This document shows positions 1 to 8,929 of a stretch of 64,000 nucleotides of DNA, one piece after another. Numbering within the stretch: the first letter of the stretch is position 1; every line of letters starts with the position of its first letter. Origin of the DNA: Williamsia muralis (lineage in GTDB: Bacteria; Actinomycetota; Actinomycetes; Mycobacteriales; Mycobacteriaceae); contig NZ_PEBD01000005.1 in the NCBI RefSeq assembly GCF_002735905.1, positions 186,001 to 250,000 of the forward strand, in the 5' to 3' direction. The position numbers were made by a program, and so were the translations under genes. The notes under the pieces are model-generated. The model was given only the letters and a program-made list of their open reading frames with translations. It was not told the origin of the DNA and did not search any database.

Positions 1-2
1 TC

Positions 3-506
3 TTCTTCGACCGGGCAGAACTGAACCGCGTCGTCGGTTCCGGCGATATCGGCGATCTTGTGCATCGAGCGGTCAAACGCCGGGAGGCGCTGGCATTCCA
101 GGACTCGCTGGAGTTCGAGGACGTGTCTGTCGGGCGGCCGACACCGCTCGTCGTCCGGCCTCAGCGAGGTGTCACCGACAACATGATCACCGGCCGCCCG
201 GCGAGTCGCGGGACTATTGAAGGCGTTGTGCGCGTTGCCAAATCAATCATCGAGGCGCGCGACGTGCAACGTGGAGAGATCTTGGTCGCACCGGTCACCG
301 ATGTGGGTTGGACGCCGTACTTCACCGTCATCGGTGCACTTGTCACCGACATCGGCAGCTCTGTGTCCCACGGGGCTGTGGTGGCGCGTGAATACGGTTT
401 ACCGTGCGTCGTCAACACCTTGGTGGCCACGCAGTCGTTGAAGACCGGCGATCGTGTTCGCGTGGATGGAGACCGAGGGGTGGTCACCCGACTGGACCAA
501 CCCTGA
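3..506 (+). CDS. PEP-utilising enzyme, C-terminal mobile (phosphohistidine) domain, 5' partial
   Basis: The reading frame is open from the window edge, so the gene starts upstream and only its last ~167 residues are seen. The end contains the swivelling phosphohistidine domain of PEP synthase, pyruvate phosphate dikinase and rifampicin phosphotransferase-type enzymes. The segment GSSVSHGAVVAREYGLPCVV matches the G-x-x-S-H-x-A-x-x-A-R-E-x-G-x-P signature, and its His is the phospho-carrier. A glycine-rich entry (ITGRPASRGTIEGVVRV) and a closing beta strand (TGDRVRVDGDRGVVTRL) complete the domain. Which PEP-utilising enzyme this is cannot be told without the N-terminal ATP-grasp part. Nothing downstream appears to be in the same operon, because 270 bases follow before the next gene. 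Confidence 0.85.
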   Translation, partial: FFDRAELNRVVGSGDIGDLVHRAVKRREALAFQDSLEFEDVSVGRPTPLVVRPQRGVTDNMITGRPASRGTIEGVVRVAKSIIEARDVQRGEILVAPVTDVGWTPYFTVIGALVTDIGSSVSHGAVVAREYGLPCVVNTLVATQSLKTGDRVRVDGDRGVVTRLDQP

Positions 507-779
507 CTCGGCTGCTGTGCGCTGAGCGTGCGACGGCGTCTGCACTGCCCTGAGATCCCGCGGAACTGGTCCCCTCAACCCTTCTGAGCAAGTTTGTCCA
601 CACCTAGCATCTCAGCCGCAGCGCGGGATACCGAACACCGATTTGTAAACTCGCAGAACGTATTTCACCTGCTGCCTTGATTTGTCGACCCAGGGTCGCC
701 TCAACCTCTACAGTGAGACGTAGCGCACAGTAGTGGGCTGGAGACCGCGCCCCACGCCCGACAACACCAGGGATACGCA
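507..779. other. intergenic region upstream of the acyl-CoA ligase
   Basis: These 273 bases lie between two plus-strand genes. I see no convincing ORF, strong hairpin or long repeat. The region presumably holds the promoter of the acyl-CoA ligase; an AGGGA ribosome-binding site lies just before its ATG. Confidence 0.5.
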
Positions 780-2387
780 ATGACAGTTGCTGCAGAATCG
801 ACCAGCAAGCTTCTCGACGAACCAATGCGTTCCAGCCGCAATACCTGGAACAACCAGGTGCGGCGACATGCTCACATGACGCCAGACCAGGTTGCTGTCA
901 AGTATCTCGATTCCGCAACCACGTGGCGTGAACTCGACGACAGGTCGCGTCGGTTTGCCTCAGCGTTGCAACGCCACGGGGTCCAGTTCGGCGATCGCGT
1001 TCTGATGGCGCTGCTCAACCGCACGGAGTATGTCGAAGCTGTCCTCGGGGCCAATCTGATCGGCGCGATCCCGGTACCGGTCAACATTCGCATGAGCCCG
1101 GCCGAGGTGGGTTATCTGGTCCAGAATAGTGGCGCCACAGTACTTCTCACCGAGAAACTGCTCGCGCCGCTCGCGGACGCCGTGTCCGCGTCCACCGGCG
1201 CCATCGCCACCACCATCGTCGTCGACGCTGCCGCCGACAACGTCGATCACCTTGACTACGAAGAGCTGCTCGCACAGGAACCTTATGATCTTGTCGAGGT
1301 CGACGTTCCCGAAGACACCGTCGCGCTCATCATGTACACCTCGGGAACAACTGGAAAGCCGAAAGGCGCCATGTTGACCCACGCCAACCTGCAATCTCAG
1401 GCGATGACCACAATCAATGCGTCCGATGGTCAACGGGGCGACATAGCCTCGGTCGTACCTCCGATCTTCCATATCGCCGGCATCGCGGCCTTCGCCCCGG
1501 TCTTTTATCGCGGCATTCAAGCAGTCATTCATCCGCTCGGCGCGTTTGATCCAAACGACATGCTCGACACCCTGGAGCGCGAAGGCATTACTTCGGTGTT
1601 CATGGTGCCGGCCCAGTGGCAGGCGGTATGCGCGGCGCAGCGGGCCAAACCTCGCGACCTCAAGCTACGGACGATCAGTTGGGGAGCGGCCCCCGCTCCC
1701 GACACCGTACTTCGCGAGATGAATGAGCTGTTTCCCGAGGCGCTGAACATGACTGCGTTCGGACAGACCGAGATGTCGCCGGTCACAACGCTTCTCGAAG
1801 GTCAAGACGCCATCCGAAAGATCGGGTCCATTGGCAAGGTCGTGCCGGCGGTGACGGCTCGCATTGTTGACCCACTGATGGAAGACGTCAAACCAGGCGA
1901 AGTCGGTGAAATTGTCTATCGCGGACCCAATTTGATGAAGGGCTACTGGCAGAATCCTGAGGCTACGGCAGAGGCGTTCCGGGGTGGGTGGTTCCATTCC
2001 GGCGACCTGGTCCGGCAAGACGATGAGGGTTTTCTCTACGTAGTCGACCGAGCCAAAGACATGATCATCTCTGGTGGCGAGAACATCTACTGCGCCGAGG
2101 TCGAGAACGCGCTTTACAGTCATCCTGCAATCGCCGAAGCCGCCATCATCGGCCGGGCAGACGCGAAGTGGGGTGAAGTTCCGGTAGCAGTCGTGGTCCT
2201 GGCCGCAGATACGGAGTCGCTCACCCTTGATGATCTGGGGCCTCACCTCGACGAGAACCTGGCACGCTTCAAGCACCCGAAAGACCTCATCGTGGTCGAC
2301 GAACTACCACGCAATCCCGGTGGCAAAGTCGTCAAACCCAAACTCCGTGCAGCATACGGCAGTAAAGACGAAGGGTTGACTCACTGA
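780..2387 (+). CDS. FadD-type fatty-acid/carboxylate CoA ligase (535 aa)
   Basis: This is a member of the ANL adenylate-forming superfamily: it activates a carboxylic acid as acyl-AMP and transfers it to CoA in the cytoplasm. The P-loop YTSGTTGKPKG lies at residues 186-196. The later motifs GQTEM, YRGPNLMKGYWQNP, WFHSGDL and RAKDMIISGGENIY are all present, as is the C-terminal catalytic Lys in PRNPGGKVVKPKLR. Length is normal for medium/long-chain acyl-CoA synthetases. The start is supported by AGGGA six bases upstream. The gene stands alone; the next gene converges on it across a hairpin. Substrate cannot be read from sequence; benzoate- or cyclohexanecarboxylate-type ligases share this architecture. 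Confidence 0.9.
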   Translation: MTVAAESTSKLLDEPMRSSRNTWNNQVRRHAHMTPDQVAVKYLDSATTWRELDDRSRRFASALQRHGVQFGDRVLMALLNRTEYVEAVLGANLIGAIPVPVNIRMSPAEVGYLVQNSGATVLLTEKLLAPLADAVSASTGAIATTIVVDAAADNVDHLDYEELLAQEPYDLVEVDVPEDTVALIMYTSGTTGKPKGAMLTHANLQSQAMTTINASDGQRGDIASVVPPIFHIAGIAAFAPVFYRGIQAVIHPLGAFDPNDMLDTLEREGITSVFMVPAQWQAVCAAQRAKPRDLKLRTISWGAAPAPDTVLREMNELFPEALNMTAFGQTEMSPVTTLLEGQDAIRKIGSIGKVVPAVTARIVDPLMEDVKPGEVGEIVYRGPNLMKGYWQNPEATAEAFRGGWFHSGDLVRQDDEGFLYVVDRAKDMIISGGENIYCAEVENALYSHPAIAEAAIIGRADAKWGEVPVAVVVLAADTESLTLDDLGPHLDENLARFKHPKDLIVVDELPRNPGGKVVKPKLRAAYGSKDEGLTH

Positions 2388-2442
2388 CGCCGAATGTGCC
2401 CCGAAGTGGGAAGCGAATCAACGTTGCGTATCGGGTCAGTGA

Positions 2443-2481
2443 ACGCCGCGGCGTCGGCATCCCTCTCCGGCGCCGCGGCGT
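2443..2481. terminator. bidirectional hairpin terminator
   Basis: Arms ACGCCGCGGCG (2443-2453) and CGCCGCGGCGT (2471-2481) are perfect 11-base complements around a 17-base loop. The hairpin lies between two convergent stop codons and has no U-tract, as is usual in high-GC actinobacteria. Confidence 0.6.
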
Positions 2482-2485
2482 GAAG

Positions 2486-2983
2486 TCATGCCTCTGCAGA
2501 CGACAGCACGTTGGCCACAAAAGCGTCGACCCGAACGCGCAGGCCGGTCACCGCCTCGGCCCGTAACGCGTCGAGGTCGGTCTGTCGGTGGAAGGCGGGT
2601 GGGAGTCGACGGATGTTGCGCGAACAGCTGAAGTCCTCGCAGGCGAGAACGCCGAGCGTGTCGCCGCGGCGGCCCGCAGAGCCCATCCGGCGCGTGGAGA
2701 ACATGACCGCTGCGCTCGTCAGGTTGACATCGCGACACCAGGTACACATCGCCCGTCGCTTGGGAACGGCTTCAGCCTGTGTCAACAGCAAGGTGATGAC
2801 GTCGCCCTGATGTGGGACACAGATGTAGCCACGACGCTGGATCTTGCGATCCCGCCATCCGTAGAAGTCGAGCGCATCGAAATCGGTGTCGTTGAAGTCG
2901 GCCGGGAACGTGACCCGCTTGATCTCGCTGCGCGTCGCGCCGCGAAACGAGTCGATGATCTGCTGCTGGGTAAGAGTCTTCAT
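2486..2983 (-). CDS. FBP-domain zinc protein, FusB/EF-G-binding-like (165 aa)
   Basis: The protein resembles the FBP family, whose C-terminal treble-clef zinc finger also occurs in FusB-type elongation factor G binding proteins. The C-terminal half carries CTWC and, about 35 residues later, CEDFSC, which are the four cysteine ligands of the finger. The N-terminal half (DALDFYGWRDRKIQRRGYICV) looks like the conserved beta region of the family. By family analogy it may bind EF-G or the ribosome; that role is inferred and not established for actinobacterial members. ATG at 2983 has GGATGG upstream. It appears monocistronic and converges on the acyl-CoA ligase. Confidence 0.7.
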   Translation of the reverse strand: MKTLTQQQIIDSFRGATRSEIKRVTFPADFNDTDFDALDFYGWRDRKIQRRGYICVPHQGDVITLLLTQAEAVPKRRAMCTWCRDVNLTSAAVMFSTRRMGSAGRRGDTLGVLACEDFSCSRNIRRLPPAFHRQTDLDALRAEAVTGLRVRVDAFVANVLSSAEA

Positions 2984-3298
2984 GGTTCATCCATCCGTGC
3001 AGGCACTCCTGTTGGGGACCTGCAATGAGACCGCGTCCGGGACGCGGTGAGTCGATTCCCCGAAACATCGGGGCGAGGACATGACTGAGCTGCCGACCAT
3101 CACGGTCGGCTGCGGGGCGCAGTCATCTCATAGAGGCGCGCGCGGCGCCAGTACCTGCTTCGACTCGACGGAACACCGAAACACCGTACCGGTTTCTCAG
3201 CGGTCATTGCATCCCCATTTGCCGGGGCGTCATCGGCCGACGGGTAACGCAGGGGGTAGTCGGTGGACTGCCGGCATCCGGTCTCGTACGGTTCGTGT

Positions 3299-3655
3299 AT
3301 GCAAGCGGTCGCGACTCGGCGGCGCACTCAGCCGCCCCCGACGTGGGTGGTGTTCGAGGACCTGGCAAATCCCGGCCGGGCCACCGGCCGGTCGTGGTTG
3401 TATCTACTCGACGACGAGACGCCACCGCATGTTCTTGCCGCCCAGCGCCCGACACTTGTTGTGTGGTCATCGATCTGGACAAAGCGACCGGACGCGAACA
3501 TCCAGTTCGACCTGGCGGGAAGCGGCAGTGAGACGGCACTTCGATGGACTCTGCTGGTAGAGCCGCCCGCTCCCGATGACCGCCTGTTTCGGCACATGTG
3601 TCAGCGCATCGGGGAGCTCATCAACGCCGGTCTCCGCTATACCTATGGACATTGA
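3299..3655 (+). CDS. hypothetical protein, possibly SRPBCC-like (118 aa)
   Basis: I do not recognise this gene with certainty. The ATG at 3299 is preferred over 3263 because the upstream residues are rich in Cys, His and Ser and do not look like protein. From there the protein reads as a compact soluble domain: WVVFEDLANPGRATGRSWLYL, a central beta-rich stretch, then TLLVEPPAPDDRLFRHMCQRIGELINAGLR, resembling the terminal helix of START/polyketide-cyclase folds. No Shine-Dalgarno is obvious. It stands alone and is convergent with the TetR gene. Confidence 0.5.
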   Translation: MQAVATRRRTQPPPTWVVFEDLANPGRATGRSWLYLLDDETPPHVLAAQRPTLVVWSSIWTKRPDANIQFDLAGSGSETALRWTLLVEPPAPDDRLFRHMCQRIGELINAGLRYTYGH

Positions 3656-3716
3656 TGTTGGTTGACGACAACGCAGCGGCTCAGAGCTAGTCGGGTGGTG
3701 CGCTGGTATCGGTGTC

Positions 3717-4349
3717 TCAGTTCTGGTCTGCCCGAGCACCCCGCGTGGGGTCGCATTGTTCGATCCGTCCGGCAACCATCTCGACCCATTCGCCGATGAT
3801 GCGGTCGTCTTGAATCGAAAGTGGTTGTAGGCCTAGAAAGTGCGGCATTGTCCGATGCGCGAACAGCGCGTTCATCGCGATTGTTGCGATGTTTTCGGCC
3901 CGCTCCCTCTCGATGCCGGGGGTATTCCGTTGAACCCAGCTCGCCATGCCCGCGTACGACTGGTCAACAAGATCGGCCAGGGTCTCGACCAGTTTGGCCG
4001 GTCGGTTACGAAGTTCGGAGGACACGATGCGCAGGAGTTGACTTTCTTCGTCGATGACCTCGAGCGTGTACCGGCCCATGACGGTGAGCTCGGAACGGAT
4101 GTCGGTGAGCCCCTCGAAGATCTGCCCGATGTCGCGAAGCGCGCGTAGTCGGTCGAGTTGGCGGTCGATTCCTGCCTCCAGTAGCAGTTCCTTCGACCGA
4201 AAGTGGTGGTAGAGCCCACCTGAACCTGGTGTGAGGCCTGCTGCTTCCTCGATCTGCGCCACGCTTGTCGCACGGTAACCCTGTTCTCCGAAGAGGCGCA
4301 TCGCTTCCTCGATCAATCGGTCGCGCGTTGCTGTGTTCATCACCCTCAT
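3717..4349 (-). CDS. TetR-family repressor, divergent from P450
   Basis: The N-terminal helix-turn-helix reads ATRDRLIEEAMRLFGEQGYR, then TSVAQIEEAAGLTPGSGGLY and HHFRSKELLLEAG, the canonical TetR DNA-binding domain. The C-terminal ~140 residues form the all-helical ligand pocket. A start at 4403 is possible (GTG) but would leave an unusual 18-residue tail next to the operators. ATG at 4349 or 4340 places the helix-turn-helix near the N-terminus as usual. It is transcribed divergently from the P450/ABC1-kinase operon, and two palindromes lie in between. It therefore probably represses both itself and that operon and responds to a small hydrophobic ligand. Confidence 0.85.
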   Translation of the reverse strand: MRVMNTATRDRLIEEAMRLFGEQGYRATSVAQIEEAAGLTPGSGGLYHHFRSKELLLEAGIDRQLDRLRALRDIGQIFEGLTDIRSELTVMGRYTLEVIDEESQLLRIVSSELRNRPAKLVETLADLVDQSYAGMASWVQRNTPGIERERAENIATIAMNALFAHRTMPHFLGLQPLSIQDDRIIGEWVEMVAGRIEQCDPTRGARADQN

Positions 4350-4406
4350 CCCGTACGGTCGCCCGCCGTGTGACCCGTCCGATGGCCTCAACGCCGTTGA
4401 CACGAC

Positions 4407-4422
4407 CTAAGTGCGCACTTAG
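4407..4422. promoter_or_regulatory. perfect palindrome, TetR operator O1
   Basis: CTAAGTGCGCACTTAG is a perfect 16-base palindrome in the divergent TetR/P450 gap. It shares the half-site CTAAGT with the second palindrome 14 bases away. Confidence 0.7.
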
Positions 4423-4435
4423 TGTAGCCAAGTGT

Positions 4436-4459
4436 GCTCCTAAGTAGCCACTTAGGAGC
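4436..4459. promoter_or_regulatory. inverted repeat, TetR operator O2
   Basis: GCTCCTAAGT and ACTTAGGAGC are perfect 10-base arms separated by AGCC. The site sits just upstream of the AAGGAGG ribosome-binding site of the P450 gene, so a bound repressor would block transcription there. Confidence 0.7.
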
Positions 4460-4473
4460 TTAAGGAGGCGCAT

Positions 4474-5685
4474 ATGAATGCGGTGACCGATCCGTCAGCA
4501 CTGCAGGGATGGAAGTGGCCAGACGGCACAACGTCGGTGCTGTCTCGGCCGTGGGATCACGGCCGCCGTCCCATTCATTTCGACGAACAGACTCAATCGT
4601 GGGTGATCAGTGGATACAACGCCGCCCGCGATGTGTTACTCGGCGCCGGGTGGAGTAGCGATCCGTTGGCCGCCGAGGTCAGTCGCCAGGCGTTGCGGGC
4701 CAATGGCCTTGAGGACGCGCCACTCGCGCAGACCATGCTCTCCCTCGACCCACCCGACCACGGAAGGGCCCGCGGCGCACTTCGCGACGTTTTCACGCCG
4801 CGCTACGTCGCATCTATGAGTGACGGGATCGGGGCGATTGCTGCCGAGGTCATTGATCATGTCCCGGCAGGGGTAACTTTCGACTTGATGTCGACGATCG
4901 CAGAACCACTGCCCATCGCTGTCATAGCAGAGTGGTTGGCGCTCGAACCTCACGTTGCGCAGATGATGTGGGACGAAACAAGTGGGTTGGTGCTCGGGTT
5001 GGAGGGGACCATACTTCCGACCGATGATGTGCCGTCGATGGCGGGGCTGACTGCGGTGATGGCCGAGTTTCTGTCGGTGTGCGCCGAACGTCGACAACAG
5101 CCCGAGAATGATCTGCTCAGCTTGCTGGCCACAGACCCCGAACTCGAACTCGACGAGGTGGTGTCCAACGCGATCCTTCTCGCCGTCGCCGGTCACGAGA
5201 CGACCGCAAAACTGTTGGGCACCAGTATGACCCGGTTGTGCAGCGGGGGCCCTGGCAAGCGGTTGATAGACACGCTTGACGACGTGGCCGCCGGTGATGT
5301 CGTCGACGAACTGTTTCGTCTAGACGGGACAGCCCAGATCGTTGTGCGCGCCGCAACCGATCGCCATGAGATCGCCGGGCACACCATTGAACCGGGTGCG
5401 CGGGTAATCGTCGCGATCGCGGCCGCCAACCGTGATCCACACGTATTTGAGGCGCCCGACGAGTTCCGTCCCTACCGTGACAAGGGTCGGCCGCACCTAG
5501 CTCTCGGCTACGGAAGACATCGGTGCCTAGGTGCAGCGTTAGCAAGGCTGGAAGTGGCTATCGCCCTGCGGCAGTTGCACGCTCGACGACCACAGCTCGC
5601 CGGGCCAGTGACCTGGAACCGGTCGGGAATACTGCGTGGCCCCACCTATGTCCCCATGATCTTTACCGATGGAGCCGACCGATGA
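4474..5685 (+). CDS. cytochrome P450 (403 aa)
   Basis: A soluble bacterial P450 monooxygenase using external ferredoxin partners, none of which is adjacent. The oxygen-activation I-helix motif AGHETT is at 239-244. The ExxR of the K helix is E279-R282 (ELFR). The haem loop LGYGRHRCLG ends with the axial Cys at 351. AAGGAGG seven bases before the ATG fixes the start. Its stop overlaps the start of the ABC1-kinase gene, so the two are translationally coupled, and both lie under the two palindromic operators. The ExxR region is followed by GTAQ instead of the usual aromatic/proline turn, suggesting a divergent subfamily. Substrate unknown. Confidence 0.9.
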   Translation: MNAVTDPSALQGWKWPDGTTSVLSRPWDHGRRPIHFDEQTQSWVISGYNAARDVLLGAGWSSDPLAAEVSRQALRANGLEDAPLAQTMLSLDPPDHGRARGALRDVFTPRYVASMSDGIGAIAAEVIDHVPAGVTFDLMSTIAEPLPIAVIAEWLALEPHVAQMMWDETSGLVLGLEGTILPTDDVPSMAGLTAVMAEFLSVCAERRQQPENDLLSLLATDPELELDEVVSNAILLAVAGHETTAKLLGTSMTRLCSGGPGKRLIDTLDDVAAGDVVDELFRLDGTAQIVVRAATDRHEIAGHTIEPGARVIVAIAAANRDPHVFEAPDEFRPYRDKGRPHLALGYGRHRCLGAALARLEVAIALRQLHARRPQLAGPVTWNRSGILRGPTYVPMIFTDGADR

Positions 5686-7121
5686 AAGACGAAACCCCCG
5701 GGCTCGGCAGCGCGGAACGATTCGAATCTGTGCGCGCCGGCCGAGTCCGCCGAACCGTCCCGGTCGTGGGCTTCGCCGCTCGTGCCGCCGGGGGCCGAGT
5801 CGTGGCGGGTCTACGATCGCGCGCAGGGGACACCGAGGCAGTTGACCGCTTCCACGACCGCACCGCGCAGCGCTACGCGAACATGCTCGGCCACTCAAAA
5901 GGCGTGCTCATGAAGGCAGGCCAACTCCTGTCGACCTACGACGTCGATCCAGACGTCGGTGGGCCGCTTGCCACCTACCAGGCTGCGCTGCAGCGCCTTC
6001 AGTCCGACGCTCCGCCAATGGATTTCGCAACGGCCCGGGAGGTCATCGAATCTGATCTGGGCCGCCCGGTAGAAGAGATGTTCGTCGAGTTCTCATCTGA
6101 GCCGATCGCTGCCGCTTCCATCGGACAGGTGCACCGGGCACGGCTCGCCGATGGACGCGACGTCGCAGTGAAAGTCCAGTACCCCGGCGTCGCCCGCGCA
6201 ATCAGAGATGACCTCGCCAACACTGAACTACTGGCCACATTCCTCAAACTCGGGATGTCGTTGACGCCGCGGGCGATGCGCACCGATCAACGGTCCGCGG
6301 CCGCTGAAGTGGCCGAGCGAATCGCAGACGAACTCGACTACCGCCACGAGGCACGCAGCATCCGACGGTTCGCCGACCTGTACCGCGGGCACCCCTTCAT
6401 CCGAGTGCCGGACGTGATCGACAGCCACTCCGGCGATCTGGTGATCGCCATGACCTTCCTGGACGGGGTGGGGTGGGCACAGGCCCGCACCGCCGATCAA
6501 GAACTACGTAACCAATGGGCGACGGCGATCAGCTACTTCGGGTTCGGAGCCTACCGCCACAGCAACCTCTTCAACGCCGATCCACACCCAGGCAACTACC
6601 GATTCGGCGAGGACGGGACAGTAGGCTTCGTCGACTTCGGTTGTGTCAAACAGTTCCCCGAGTGGGTTCGCCGCGGGATCGTCACCATGTTTCGGGCCAC
6701 CTGCGAAGGCGACCGCCACGAGCTGTACCGCCTGATGATCGACCACGGCTTCGTCGCAGCCGACACTGACCTCAGTGTTGACGACGCCTACCAATGGTGG
6801 GCCATGATGGCCTCGAGTGTGAACACTGAACAGCCGCATACGTTCGTTCCGGCAGACAGCACCGGCTTGGTGCAGTCCATGTTCGACGACGGGCCGATCG
6901 GTACAGCAGTCCGCAAAATGCAGATTCCCAGCGACTACGTCATGCTCGCCCGAATCAACCTGGGTATCAATGCGATCCTCAGCGAGCTCGGCGCCACCCT
7001 CGACACCCGCGAGCAACTCGACTGCCTCGACGGCCTCGGAACACCCACAACCCCCGCGAGCCGTGCTCACACCGCCTGGGCTAGTCGCAGAGGACTACCC
7101 TTCGGTCTCACCCCCCGCTGA
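5682..7121 (+). CDS. ABC1/AarF/UbiB-family atypical kinase (479 aa)
   Basis: The family (UbiB, COQ8, AarF) has a protein-kinase-like fold with ATPase activity linked to isoprenoid quinone and lipid metabolism. The diagnostic KxGQ motif is KAGQ at 78-81. The Ala-rich nucleotide loop is AAASIGQVH (143-151). The catalytic Lys is 164 in VAVKVQYPGV. NADPHPGNY and VDFGCV supply the catalytic and metal-binding Asp residues. ATG at 5682 overlaps the P450 stop codon (ATGA); a longer start at 5523 would run through the P450. Pairing with a P450 under one repressor suggests a shared lipid or isoprenoid substrate, which is inference. Confidence 0.88.
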   Translation: MKDETPGLGSAERFESVRAGRVRRTVPVVGFAARAAGGRVVAGLRSRAGDTEAVDRFHDRTAQRYANMLGHSKGVLMKAGQLLSTYDVDPDVGGPLATYQAALQRLQSDAPPMDFATAREVIESDLGRPVEEMFVEFSSEPIAAASIGQVHRARLADGRDVAVKVQYPGVARAIRDDLANTELLATFLKLGMSLTPRAMRTDQRSAAAEVAERIADELDYRHEARSIRRFADLYRGHPFIRVPDVIDSHSGDLVIAMTFLDGVGWAQARTADQELRNQWATAISYFGFGAYRHSNLFNADPHPGNYRFGEDGTVGFVDFGCVKQFPEWVRRGIVTMFRATCEGDRHELYRLMIDHGFVAADTDLSVDDAYQWWAMMASSVNTEQPHTFVPADSTGLVQSMFDDGPIGTAVRKMQIPSDYVMLARINLGINAILSELGATLDTREQLDCLDGLGTPTTPASRAHTAWASRRGLPFGLTPR

Positions 7122-7181
7122 GCCAAACACCGCTCAAGGCACCCGTCTAGCAGAGGTCTAACTAGGCGACGACACCCAATT

Positions 7182-7745
7182 CTATTTCTTCAAGGCATAG
7201 CGGAGAAGAACCGCACCGGACGGAAACGCGCGATTCTCCGTCAGCTCCAACGAGATCCAGCTGTCCAAGGTTGGAAAGAACGGCAGCCCGCCGCCCACCG
7301 CGGCGGGGGTGACCACCATGTGGAACTCATCGACGAGGCCGGCCCGAACCAGCGGCGCGGCAAGCGTGGCACCGGCCACATCGATCACGCCGTCGGTGTC
7401 GGCCTTGAGTTTGGTGGCAAAGTCGACGACATCGCCCCGCTCCAGTCGCGAGTTCCAGCCAACCGACCCGAGGGTAGTCGAGAACACCACTTTCGGCATA
7501 TCCCGCCACAGGCGGGCGTACTCGGCCTCCACCGGCGACACGTCGGGGGCCTCGTCGGCGGTCGGCCAGTGGGCGGCCATCAGCTCGTACAGCTTTCGCC
7601 CATACAACGACACCGCGGTGTTGCGGACCTGGTCGTTCCAGTACTGGTGCAGTTCGGCATCCGGGTCGCTCCACCCGATATCGCCGTTCCTGTCGGCGAT
7701 GTAGCCGTCCACTGAGATATTCATGCCGTAAGTGAGTTTGCCCAT
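7182..7745 (-). CDS. dihydrofolate reductase/RibD C-terminal family reductase (187 aa)
   Basis: The protein has the pattern of the DHFR-like RibD_C family: KLTYGMNISVDGYIA at the N-terminus, YGRKLYELMAAHW, PKVVFSTTL, then VAGATLAAPLVRAGLVDEF and a final PFFP segment. These are small NADPH-dependent cytosolic reductases of mostly unknown substrate. A start at 7892 would add 49 residues of poor quality, so ATG at 7745 is preferred. It faces the methyltransferase gene divergently, and the 149 bases between the two starts would hold both promoters. Confidence 0.85.
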   Translation of the reverse strand: MGKLTYGMNISVDGYIADRNGDIGWSDPDAELHQYWNDQVRNTAVSLYGRKLYELMAAHWPTADEAPDVSPVEAEYARLWRDMPKVVFSTTLGSVGWNSRLERGDVVDFATKLKADTDGVIDVAGATLAAPLVRAGLVDEFHMVVTPAAVGGGLPFFPTLDSWISLELTENRAFPSGAVLLRYALKK

Positions 7746-7894
7746 GCAAGTTAGACCACCACAAGGGCCGAAACTCATCGGACTCGCGGTGGGGCCGGGT
7801 TCGTATTTCGCGATTCGCCGCCTGACATCCGGAATTTGAGGGTAGGGAGGAGCGAGCAGATGTCGGAGCCCGCCGATCGATGGAGAATCCACTC

Positions 7895-8929
7895 ATGACG
7901 CAACCAGAAGCGATGGCGGGCGGCGGGCAGTACAACGAGCACTCGACGGCGCAGTTGAGTGCTGCGGCACGCGCCTTACCGCTGCTGCGCTCAGCAGCCG
8001 CAGTAGTGCCGCCCACCTCGGGCGGGTCGCTGACGGTCGCTGACTATGGATGTTCAGAGGGACGCAATTCGTTGGCCCCGATGCGCGCCGCGATCGAGGA
8101 AATGCGCCGCGTTCATTCGACCGATGCGCCGATCAGTGTGGTCCACACCGACCTCCCGACGAACGACTTCAGCTCGTTATTTGCCACTGTCGCAGACGAT
8201 CCGGGAACCTACGCTGGTCCCGCTGTCTACACCAGCGCGGTCGGGAGATCGTTTTACCGACAGATACTTCCGCCGCGGTCCGTCTCTCTGGGGTGGAGTT
8301 CAATTGCGCTGCATTGGCTGAGCGCGGCTGCGGGGCCGCTCGACGGCATGTGGTACACCGACGGGACACAGTCCCAGCGTGAACGGTGGGCCCGGCGCGC
8401 GGGCGATGACTGGGCCCGGTTTCTCGACGCCAGAGGTCGTGAGCTGTTGACGAGTGGACGCCTCGTCATCGTGGTCGGGTCGGCTGACGCGGCCGGCAAC
8501 AGCGGGGCCGAAACCGTGATGACAACACTCAAGCGCGTCGCCGATGACATGACCGGAACAGGACGTCTGCCCACGACGTCGCTCACCCCCATCCCGGCGT
8601 GGTACCGCACCGCAGCCGAGTGGCATGCACCATTCCCGCACGCCGCCTTCACGCTTGATCATTTCGAAGAGGTAGTCCTGGGTGATCCGATCGCCGAGCA
8701 GAACGTGGAGGGCGACCGTGGGCAGTACGCCCGCGACGTTGCCGAGGCCATCCGGGTGTCGTTCGGCCCGTCATTGCTTGCGGCCATACCGCACGAGGAC
8801 CGCGCGGCGATCGAGCACGAATTGTTCACCGAGCGGCTGACGGACGCCATCAACCAAGACACCACAGTGGGGTTCGACTGGCGCCTGGCAATCATGATGT
8901 TGAGCAGGCGTGACGCCGTCGGCGAATAG
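7895..8929 (+). CDS. SABATH-like SAM-dependent carboxyl methyltransferase (344 aa)
   Basis: The sequence resembles the SABATH family, best known from plants (salicylate, jasmonate and farnesoic acid methyltransferases), with bacterial members. GGGQYNEHSTAQ opens the protein. VADYGCSEGRNSL is the SAM-binding loop. VHTDLPTNDFSSLF matches the conserved Asp-containing strand, and SLGWSSIALHWLS matches the hallmark S-x-x-x-x-H-W-L-S substrate motif. GGAGA before ATG 7895 supports this start over 7880. It would methylate the carboxylate of a small acid. It appears monocistronic. Confidence 0.8.
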   Translation: MTQPEAMAGGGQYNEHSTAQLSAAARALPLLRSAAAVVPPTSGGSLTVADYGCSEGRNSLAPMRAAIEEMRRVHSTDAPISVVHTDLPTNDFSSLFATVADDPGTYAGPAVYTSAVGRSFYRQILPPRSVSLGWSSIALHWLSAAAGPLDGMWYTDGTQSQRERWARRAGDDWARFLDARGRELLTSGRLVIVVGSADAAGNSGAETVMTTLKRVADDMTGTGRLPTTSLTPIPAWYRTAAEWHAPFPHAAFTLDHFEEVVLGDPIAEQNVEGDRGQYARDVAEAIRVSFGPSLLAAIPHEDRAAIEHELFTERLTDAINQDTTVGFDWRLAIMMLSRRDAVGE

